Source of the DNA: an uncultured Odoribacter sp.
Lineage (GTDB): Bacteria > Bacteroidota > Bacteroidia > Bacteroidales > Marinifilaceae
DNA: 12,370 bases
Direction of reading: 5' to 3'
Assembly (NCBI GenBank): GCA_905204385.1
Contig: CAJKZL010000045.1
Location: 1 to 12,370 of the forward strand
The translations under genes were made by a program, and so were the position numbers. Positions 7,107 through 12,370 of this stretch are shown in pieces. Every line of letters starts with the position of its first letter. The first letter of the stretch is position 1. The notes beneath the pieces were generated by a model, which had not been told where the DNA came from, did no database searches, and worked only from the letters and a program-made list of their open reading frames with translations.

Positions 7107-7895
7107 ATGATGTTGTTATTCATCAAGCTGGGCGTTTTCGATATTCTGGATATTCTGATCGTAGCTTTCATTTTCTACCAGATCTATCGTTTGGTGAAGG
7201 GAACAACGGCTATCAATATTTTTGCCGGTATATTCATCTGTTATCTGGCTTATTTGTTGGTCAGGGCCTTCAATATGGAACTGATCTCGTCGATTTTGGA
7301 TAAATTCATCAGCGTGGGCGTGATAGCTCTGTTGATTGTGTTTCAACCGGAAGTGCGTCGTTTTTTATTATTGCTGGGGAGTCGCTATAATTTGCAGAAT
7401 ATCTTCAATCTGGAAAAATTTTTTGACAAGCCGGGTATTCAGGAGGAGGTCTCGGAGGCCATCGTAGTGGCTTGTACTAATTTTTCGGCAACGAAGACAG
7501 GGGCCTTGATTGTTTTTCAGCAGAATACGGAGTTATCCAATTATGCGCAGACGGGGGTGTTGTTGAAAGCTAAGGTGACCGACGAACTGGTAGAAAATAT
7601 TTTCTTTAAAAATACACCCTTGCACGATGGCGCCCTGATTATCAATGACAATAAATTGCTGGCCGCGCGTTGTATTTTACCGGTATCCGACCGTCGGGAC
7701 ATTCCCGGGAGCATGGGGTTGCGCCACCGGGCGGCCCTGGGGCTCAGTTCGGTGAGCGATGCTTATGTGGTGGTGGTAAGTGAGGAGACCGGGAATATTA
7801 CCTTTTTCAAGGATGGGAATTATAAGGTGAAAGTCAGCCCTGAACAGTTGAAAAAATTCCTGTGCGGTGATTTTTCCGGGTTTGTGGTAAAATAG
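7107..7895 (+). CDS. cdaA: membrane diadenylate cyclase CdaA (c-di-AMP synthase)
   Basis: 262 residues, normal for CdaA/DacA. Three transmembrane helices occupy about 10-28, 36-53 and 65-80, followed by the family motif VFQPEVRRFL at 78-87. The DAC catalytic domain runs from about 110 and shows both active-site motifs: LHDGALII with D174-G175-A176, and GLRHRAALG with R206-H207-R208. It condenses two ATP to c-di-AMP, a second messenger controlling potassium and osmolyte balance, turgor and wall homeostasis. ATG 7107 is preceded at a good distance by AGGA; ATG 7110 is also possible. No ybbR/cdaR regulator gene follows; the next gene is a mannosidase 50 bp downstream. It is transcribed divergently from lolA, so shared control of envelope genes is conceivable but not shown. 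Confidence 0.95.
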   Translation: MMLLFIKLGVFDILDILIVAFIFYQIYRLVKGTTAINIFAGIFICYLAYLLVRAFNMELISSILDKFISVGVIALLIVFQPEVRRFLLLLGSRYNLQNIFNLEKFFDKPGIQEEVSEAIVVACTNFSATKTGALIVFQQNTELSNYAQTGVLLKAKVTDELVENIFFKNTPLHDGALIINDNKLLAARCILPVSDRRDIPGSMGLRHRAALGLSSVSDAYVVVVSEETGNITFFKDGNYKVKVSPEQLKKFLCGDFSGFVVK

Positions 7896-7901
7896 AGTGT
7901 T

Positions 7902-7931
7902 TAATTTTGTAAATTGGCGTCAAATTTACAA
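7902..7931 (+). promoter_or_regulatory. putative GH125 promoter with overlapping inverted repeat
   Basis: TAATTTTG at 7902-7909 matches the -7 consensus, with TTTG at 7881-7884 upstream (17-base spacer, slightly short). Overlapping it, TTGTAAATT (7907-7915) and AATTTACAA (7923-7931) form a perfect 9-bp inverted repeat with a 7-base loop. The repeat could be an operator over the start region or a weak AT-rich terminator for cdaA. It ends 14 bp before the GH125 ATG. Confidence 0.45.
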
Positions 7932-7945
7932 TTTCTGTTTAATAT

Positions 7946-9406
7946 ATGGTGACAAGAAGAGACTTTATAAAAAAAAGCGGTTTGGTTATTGCTGCTGCAG
8001 CGATGAGCGGGGGACCTTTGAAGGCTGTGATGAATCTGAGTAAGGAAGAAAAAAGGGCGGGCGGATATGTAACCAACCGGCCCAAGCCGGAGGACAGGCA
8101 TTTCACCTCCAAGGCCGTAGAAGAAGTCATCGCATCGGTTAAAAAACAATTGAAGGATCCTAAATTAGCCTGGATGTTTGAAAATTGTTTCCCCAATACC
8201 TTGGATACCACCGTGGAGTTTAAAATGAAGGACGGAAAACCCGATACCTTTGTCATTACGGGCGATATCGATGCCATGTGGCTCCGGGATTCCGGTGCCC
8301 AGGTGTGGCCTTATGTCGCTTTGTGCAATAAGGATGAACAATTGCGGTTGTTGATTGCAGGCGTCATTCACCGGCAGACGAAATGTATTTTGCTGGATCC
8401 TTATGCCAATGCCTTTACCCACGGTGACGAATCGAGTGAATGGGCCAAGGATTATACCGACATGAAGCCTTTTGTGCATGAGCGGAAATGGGAAATAGAT
8501 TCTCTGTGTTATCCCATCCGTTTGGCGCATCATTATTGGAAAACGACGGGAGATGTCAGTGTATTCGACCAGGAGTGGAAAAAGGCGATGGCCTCGGTGG
8601 TGCAAACGATTAAGGAACAGCAGCGTAAGGAAAACAAAGGACCTTATCGTTTCCAGCGGAATACTCCCCGGGCTTCGGATACCCTGAACGTGGATGGCTG
8701 GAACAATCCGGTGAATCCGGTTGGAATGATCGTGTCCTGCTTCCGTCCTTCGGATGATGCGACGATATTCGGTTTTCTGGTTCCCTCCAATCTTTTTGCC
8801 GTTCGGTCACTCAGACAGTTGGCGGAAATTTCGGAAAAGGTTACCATGGATCTGACTTTTGCGGGTGAATGTACGGCTTTAGCCGATGAAGTGCAGGCTG
8901 CCGTTCAAAAGTATGCAATTGTAAACCATCCGGAATATGGAAAAATTTATGCCTTCGAAGTGGACGGATATGGAAGCTCTTACTGGATGGACGATGCCAA
9001 TGTCCCGAGTTTATTGGCTTTGCCTTACCTGGATGCCTTACCGGCCGATGATCCGGTGTATCGGAATACCCGTAAGTTTGTATGGAGTACGAATAATCCT
9101 TATTTTTTCCGTGGAAAAGCCGGTGAAGGGATCGGGGGGCCTCATATCGGTTACGACATGATTTGGCCGATGAGTTTGATTATGCGGGCATTTACATCCG
9201 TGAATGACGAGGAGATCCGCCAATGTATCCGGATGCTCAGGGATAATGACGGAGGAACGGGATTTATGCACGAATCGTTCCATAAAGATAATGCCGATAA
9301 GTTTACCCGTAAATGGTTTGCCTGGGCGAATACGTTGTTCGGGGAATTGATCGTACATCTGGTGAATGAAAAGAAGGTGGGGTTGTTGGGGGAAGAGGGT
9401 TTATAG
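7946..9406 (+). CDS. glycoside hydrolase family 125 exo-alpha-mannosidase with Tat-type signal
   Basis: 486 residues. The N-terminus VTRRDFIKKSG followed by LVIAAAAMSGG is a twin-arginine (Tat) signal with R4-R5, implying export of a folded enzyme. The mature part carries GH125 hallmarks: GDIDAMWLRDSGAQVWPY at 106-123, CFRPSDDATIFGFLVPSN at 265-282 (catalytic acid expected among D270/D271), YWMDDANVPSLLALPYL at 346-362, and GTGFMHESFHKD at 437-448 with E443 as the expected catalytic base, then KWFAWANTLFGELI. GH125 enzymes remove non-reducing alpha-1,6-mannose from N-glycans or mannans, with inversion. The length (about 430-480 residues is typical) and all motifs indicate an intact enzyme. 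The FucP-type permease downstream fits import of the released mannose. No SusCD pair or other mannosidase adjoins it, so it is probably a stand-alone trimming step. Confidence 0.95.
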   Translation: MVTRRDFIKKSGLVIAAAAMSGGPLKAVMNLSKEEKRAGGYVTNRPKPEDRHFTSKAVEEVIASVKKQLKDPKLAWMFENCFPNTLDTTVEFKMKDGKPDTFVITGDIDAMWLRDSGAQVWPYVALCNKDEQLRLLIAGVIHRQTKCILLDPYANAFTHGDESSEWAKDYTDMKPFVHERKWEIDSLCYPIRLAHHYWKTTGDVSVFDQEWKKAMASVVQTIKEQQRKENKGPYRFQRNTPRASDTLNVDGWNNPVNPVGMIVSCFRPSDDATIFGFLVPSNLFAVRSLRQLAEISEKVTMDLTFAGECTALADEVQAAVQKYAIVNHPEYGKIYAFEVDGYGSSYWMDDANVPSLLALPYLDALPADDPVYRNTRKFVWSTNNPYFFRGKAGEGIGGPHIGYDMIWPMSLIMRAFTSVNDEEIRQCIRMLRDNDGGTGFMHESFHKDNADKFTRKWFAWANTLFGELIVHLVNEKKVGLLGEEGL

Positions 9407-9442
9407 ATTATAGATTATAGATTATAGATTATAGATTAAAGA
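9401..9442. repeat. 7-bp tandem repeat, unit TTATAGA
   Basis: Five perfect head-to-tail copies of TTATAGA are followed by one variant, TTAAAGA. The first copy supplies the last Leu codon and the TAG stop of the GH125 gene, so gain or loss of units would not change the protein; it would change the 88-bp gap to the permease gene. The rest of the gap (9443-9494) is purine-rich, with only an imperfect -7-like AGGTTTTG (about 9477-9484). Confidence 0.95.
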
Positions 9443-9494
9443 TGATAGAGTAGGAGGGGACGAGTGAGAGAAATTTAGGTTTTGATTTAATAGG

Positions 9495-10706
9495 ATGATT
9501 ATGGAGAATAAAAAAAATGGTGTGTATCCGATATTCCTGGCCTTTTTGTGTATGGGGTTCGGGGATGTAGTCGGACCGATGGTATCGCTGGCGAAGGATA
9601 GTTTCGGTTTATCGAATTTTACGGCACAATTGCTGGCTTTTTCTGGTTTTCTGATGTTTGGGCTGCTTTCTGTTCCTATGGGTATTTATCAGGCCCGCAG
9701 GGGGAAGAAGACCGCTTTAACGTTGGGATTGGTGATTGCCTGTCTGGGGTTGATCTTACCGATCCTGGGTGGAATGTACGGTGGAGAGATCGATTTTCAG
9801 TCGGGAGGCGGCTTTAAGTATTATTTGATTTTGCTGTCTGTCCTCATGTTGGGAGCAGGGGCTACGGTGATGCAGGTTTCCGGAAATCCCATCATGCGGG
9901 ATGTGAGTGCTGAAGGTCAGTTTTCTTCTAATTTGTCGTTGGCGCAATCGATCAAGGCTATCGGTTCTTCCTTGGGCTTTTTATTGCCTCCTTTTTTTAT
10001 CTGGGCGATGGGATGGAATTGGACGATCTTATTTCCCATCTATGCTATTATCGTGATGATCACTTGTCTCTGGGTGCGTTCGACGAAAATAAAGGAAGCT
10101 CCGACGACCGATGCGGTAAGTTTGGCTTCTTGTTTTGCGTTGCTGAAAAATGGATATGTAGTGCTGATGGTACTGGGAATTTTTTTGTATGTGGGCGCAG
10201 AATGTTGTATGAATTCGGGAGTACCTATCCTTTTATCGGAAGAATTTAATTTCGATGCTCAGAAAGAGGGAGTGTTGATTTCCTGGAGTTTATTTTTCTT
10301 ACCGGTATTGGTGGGACGTTTTGTTGGAGCAGCTATTCTTCGGAAAATGCAAGCCAACCGTTTTTTATTGATTACTGTATTGCTTTCCCTGGTGGGAGTG
10401 CTTTTGGTGTTTACAGGCAATATTGTTTCTACGATGGCAGGAGTGATCCTGGTTGGGCTTGGGTTTGCCAATATCTTTCCTTTGATATTTTCCATCGCTG
10501 TGGACAAGATGCCCCAGTATGCCAATGAATTATCCGGGTTGATGATCACCGCTATCGTAGGAGGAGCCATAGTCCCCTTGATTTGGGGATTTGTGGCGGA
10601 TTCCGCTACTACCGTTGCGGCGTTTGTCGTTCCTTTGATTTGTCTGGTGTATATTCTTTTTGTAGGGTTGAAGGTGAGGAAGAAGGATGAGGGAATGGGA
10701 AGTTGA
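9495..10706 (+). CDS. FucP-type MFS sugar permease
   Basis: 403 residues with about 11-12 hydrophobic segments, an inner-membrane proton-coupled sugar transporter of the major facilitator superfamily. A basic motif-A-like loop (YQARRGKK, 65-72) joins segments 2 and 3. The stretch MQVSGNPIMRD (126-136) followed by SNLSLAQSIKAIGSSLG (145-161) is the FucP/GluP family signature, where the QxxGNP and NLxxAQ motifs line the sugar path. The gene follows the GH125 mannosidase by 88 bp on the same strand, so a mannose or manno-oligosaccharide substrate is likely, though fucose, glucose/galactose or another hexose cannot be excluded. ATG 9495 is closely preceded by TAGG; ATG 9501 (MENKKNGVYP) is an alternative. 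The stop lies only 4 bp from the end of the convergent nitroreductase gene, with no terminator between. Confidence 0.92.
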   Translation: MIMENKKNGVYPIFLAFLCMGFGDVVGPMVSLAKDSFGLSNFTAQLLAFSGFLMFGLLSVPMGIYQARRGKKTALTLGLVIACLGLILPILGGMYGGEIDFQSGGGFKYYLILLSVLMLGAGATVMQVSGNPIMRDVSAEGQFSSNLSLAQSIKAIGSSLGFLLPPFFIWAMGWNWTILFPIYAIIVMITCLWVRSTKIKEAPTTDAVSLASCFALLKNGYVVLMVLGIFLYVGAECCMNSGVPILLSEEFNFDAQKEGVLISWSLFFLPVLVGRFVGAAILRKMQANRFLLITVLLSLVGVLLVFTGNIVSTMAGVILVGLGFANIFPLIFSIAVDKMPQYANELSGLMITAIVGGAIVPLIWGFVADSATTVAAFVVPLICLVYILFVGLKVRKKDEGMGS

Positions 10707-10710
10707 GATT

Positions 10711-11439
10711 TTAAATCCGGTGGTACACTTCTTCAAAGGGTACTCTGCCGCGGTCTCCCCATATTCCTTTATTCCCATCGCGGATACCGCAGGGAATGAC
10801 CATATTGATACCGGCTCCCCGGGGTAGTTTCAGCAATTTTTTGATTTGCTTGCTGTCAAAACCTTCCAGAGGGCAGGTATCATATTTTTCGTTTGCCATG
10901 GCAATCATAAAGGTTTGTGCGGCCAATGCACACGATTTGTTGACTACGACACGCATATCGCTTTCGGACACTTCGCGCATGATCGGTCGAAAAAGGCCGA
11001 TCGTTTTAGCCAATATAACCCGGAAAAAACCCAGTATTCCAAAGAAGCGGGCATAAATGAACGGCATCAGCCTGCCGTAATATAATTCTCTGTCTTTAAT
11101 GCGTTTTTCCTGGCGCTCTGCAGGGCTGTACCGTCTGACATTTTCTTTTTCAAAATCGAGGACGAACTTTGCCCGTTTCCGATATAAATCCTGACGTGTT
11201 ACAAAAATGACGATCTCCGGAGCCGTGGCCGTAGCGGTTTGGTTCAGACAGGCTTTGGAAATGCGTGCCAGCAAGTCGGGTTGAGTAATCTGATAAAATT
11301 CCCACAACTGCATGTTCGAACTGTTGGGAGACAGGGTAGCCAGTTCAAGACAATATTTTACCTTTTCCGGATCCAAGGGCTTGGTTTTATCGAATACGCG
11401 GACAGAACGCCGGTAATTCAAAACTTCTTCCAGATTCAT
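10711..11439 (-). CDS. nitroreductase family FMN-dependent oxidoreductase
   Basis: 242 residues. The N-terminal motif RRSVRVF (10-16) contacts the FMN phosphate; SPNSSNMQLWEF (37-48) and the C-terminal GINMVIPCGIRDGNKGIWGDRGRVPFEEV (210-238) complete a nitroreductase-fold flavin site. Between about 85 and 160 is an insertion with a basic stretch and a hydrophobic segment (YGRLMPFIYARFFGILGFFR), which may cover the substrate pocket or touch the membrane. Such enzymes use NAD(P)H to reduce quinones, nitroaromatics or flavins; the physiological substrate is not evident. It is second in an operon, starting 8 bp after the DJ-1/PfpI gene, which supports a joint role against reactive electrophiles or redox stress. 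Confidence 0.9.
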   Translation of the reverse strand: MNLEEVLNYRRSVRVFDKTKPLDPEKVKYCLELATLSPNSSNMQLWEFYQITQPDLLARISKACLNQTATATAPEIVIFVTRQDLYRKRAKFVLDFEKENVRRYSPAERQEKRIKDRELYYGRLMPFIYARFFGILGFFRVILAKTIGLFRPIMREVSESDMRVVVNKSCALAAQTFMIAMANEKYDTCPLEGFDSKQIKKLLKLPRGAGINMVIPCGIRDGNKGIWGDRGRVPFEEVYHRI

Positions 11440-11447
11440 AGTGGTTA

Positions 11448-12158
11448 TTATTGGGAGTTGTTATTTTTTTCGTTCAGATGTTGCATGACCACTTTTGCCA
11501 TTTCTTTTGAACTGAAGGGATTTTCTCCCGTGATCAGATTGCCGGTTACAACAACCTTGGAGGTCATCGGAATCCATGCCTTTTCGTAGCGGGCACCTCT
11601 TTTCTTCAGAGCTTCCTCGAGATTGAAAGGAACGACCTTTTTGCGTCTGGCCACGCTTTCCTCCAGCCAGGAATAACCTGTAAGCCTTTTACCCTGGATG
11701 AGATATTCGCCTTGAGTAAGCCTGACATTCAAAAGGCCGCATACGCCATGGCAAATTGCCGCCACCGTCTTATCGGCTTCGTAATAGTTCTTCAGCAATG
11801 CTTGAAGATCAGGCTGATGGGGAAAGTCATACATCGTACCATGACCGCCTGCCAGGTATATGCAACAAAAATCCTGATCCGAAGCTTCGGCTAAACTTCG
11901 GGTGTGTTGCAATTTATTTCGGAAGTCCTGATTATTCCAGTAGGTGCGGGATAATTTGTCCAGTACAAGGGGTTTTAAACTTTCAGGATCTACAGGAGCG
12001 TTGCCTCCGTTCGGAGTGGCTATAATTACTTCGTACCCTTGATTTATCGCACAATGATAGATGTGAGTAAACTCACTAAGCCATAATCCGGTTGCCAGGC
12101 CACTATTCGCATAAGTCCCGGTTCCCGTCACTACTAATAGAATCTTCTGAATATACAT
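11448..12158 (-). CDS. DJ-1/PfpI family protein, Hsp31/glyoxalase III-like
   Basis: 236 residues, cytoplasmic (no signal peptide). The class I amidotransferase-like fold is visible: KILLVVTGTG strand, GLWLSEFTH with E29, YEVIIATPNGG, DFCCIYLAGGHGTMYDFP (96-113), and the nucleophile elbow AAICHGVCGLL with C136-H137. The E29/C136/H137 arrangement matches the Hsp31-like branch, whose members act as glutathione-independent glyoxalase (methylglyoxal to lactate) and holding chaperones. The late TSKVVVTGNLITGENPFSSK segment (199-218) is typical of that branch. It is the first gene of a two-gene operon with the nitroreductase. The ATG has no clear Shine-Dalgarno sequence, which is common in this phylum. 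It could alternatively be a protease-like or deglycase-type DJ-1 member; activity is not proven by sequence. Confidence 0.9.
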   Translation of the reverse strand: MYIQKILLVVTGTGTYANSGLATGLWLSEFTHIYHCAINQGYEVIIATPNGGNAPVDPESLKPLVLDKLSRTYWNNQDFRNKLQHTRSLAEASDQDFCCIYLAGGHGTMYDFPHQPDLQALLKNYYEADKTVAAICHGVCGLLNVRLTQGEYLIQGKRLTGYSWLEESVARRKKVVPFNLEEALKKRGARYEKAWIPMTSKVVVTGNLITGENPFSSKEMAKVVMQHLNEKNNNSQ

Positions 12159-12183
12159 ACAACTGTCTTTTGATGAATACGGG

Positions 12184-12233
12184 GTTAAAACACTTCTGCA
12201 AGCAAATGTATCTCAGATTGCAGAAGTTTTAAC
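12184..12233. promoter_or_regulatory. interrupted inverted repeat around the promoter (candidate operator)
   Basis: GTTAAAACACTTCTGCAA (12184-12201) is mirrored by TTGCAGAAGTTTTAAC (12218-12233). All 16 bases of the right arm pair with the left arm if two extra left-arm bases (AC) are bulged out. The 16-base centre contains the -7 element of the - strand operon, so a bound dimer or tetramer would sit over the polymerase site. The right arm ends 11 bp before the + strand ORF start, so divergent control is possible. It might instead form an RNA hairpin. Confidence 0.6.
12203..12210 (-). promoter_or_regulatory. -7 promoter element of the DJ-1/nitroreductase operon
   Basis: On the - strand this reads TACATTTG, an exact TAnnTTTG match, 44 bp upstream of the DJ-1 family ATG. 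No TTTG -33 box stands at the usual distance; AAAACTTCTG occupies it, which would fit an activator-dependent or regulated promoter. Confidence 0.6.
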
Positions 12234-12244
12234 ATATTCAATCC

Positions 12245-12370
12245 ATGAGAAAAGGAAGAAAACAAGCGGGAGACAAACAGATTTACGTTATACCACAGGC
12301 AGGAACCGGCCAGGTCAGCCACAGCCCCAAAGCCTTATACGATAAAGCCCGAAATTATAAAGTAAAAATA
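12245..12370 (+). CDS. 3'-truncated ORF of unknown function
   Basis: From the ATG at 12245 the frame is open to the last base, 42 codons, beginning MRKGRKQAGDKQIYVIPQAG and continuing with basic, polar sequence (SPKALYDKARNYKVKI at the edge). There is an in-frame stop at 12230-12232, so this is the first usable ATG. The piece has no signal peptide or membrane segment, and I do not recognise a family. It is divergent from the DJ-1 operon across the inverted repeat, the usual place for a local regulator, but nothing visible proves DNA binding. It could also be a chance frame, since only 126 bases are seen. Confidence 0.45.
   Translation, partial: MRKGRKQAGDKQIYVIPQAGTGQVSHSPKALYDKARNYKVKI

Noticed and set aside
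6971..7303. 110-codon + strand frame overlapping the lolA-cdaA gap and the start of cdaA
   Set aside because: It runs out of frame through the conserved membrane part of cdaA and begins within the promoter area; the cdaA frame explains the sequence.
8165..8605. 146-codon open frame on the - strand inside the GH125 gene
   Set aside because: It lies fully antisense to a well-supported enzyme, has no start signals and has no recognisable protein features; it is a by-product of codon use on the + strand.
9401..9442. Repeat block as a CRISPR array or insertion-sequence end
   Set aside because: Units of 7 bp follow one another without spacers, and there are no cas or transposase genes nearby.

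Overview
The window looks like a chromosomal segment of a Bacteroidota bacterium, most likely a gut Bacteroidales. The support is a RagB/SusD-family outer-membrane protein, surface-type lipoproteins, several periplasmic TlpA/thioredoxin proteins, a FucP-type sugar permease beside a GH125 mannosidase, and promoter elements matching the Bacteroidota -7 consensus TAnnTTTG. I cannot fix the genus; the gene set would fit an Odoribacter/Butyricimonas-like organism, but that is only a guess.

Left part (1-6302, all + strand): the 3' end of a nutrient-uptake operon. In order it encodes a 5'-truncated SusD-like protein, a lipoprotein that seems related to the SusD-linked Peptidase_Mx1-like family but lacks an HExxH zinc site, two tandem paralogous secreted thioredoxin-fold proteins with long helical C-terminal extensions (their genes overlap by 4 bp), and a DUF4369-thioredoxin (TlpA-like) lipoprotein. 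Two very short ORFs sit in the gaps. A strong bidirectional hairpin terminator (6266-6302) closes the operon. The cargo is unknown. Three consecutive CxxC proteins suggest a link between uptake and periplasmic thiol/disulfide chemistry.

Middle part (6317-10706): a LolA-like lipoprotein carrier gene on the - strand is divergent from cdaA, a membrane diadenylate cyclase (c-di-AMP synthase); each has a consensus -7 element in the 157-bp gap. Downstream of cdaA are a GH125 exo-alpha-mannosidase with a twin-arginine signal and a FucP-type MFS permease, plausibly a release-and-import pair for mannose. Five perfect 7-bp repeats plus a degenerate one begin at the GH125 stop codon.

Right part (10711-12370): a two-gene - strand operon encodes a DJ-1/PfpI-family protein (Hsp31/glyoxalase III-like) followed by an FMN nitroreductase, a plausible electrophile or redox stress pair. 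Its putative promoter lies inside a 50-bp interrupted inverted repeat. Immediately beyond, a + strand ORF of unknown function begins and runs off the window. I see no rRNA, tRNA, CRISPR array, insertion sequence or prophage gene, and no gene-free stretch longer than 300 bases.
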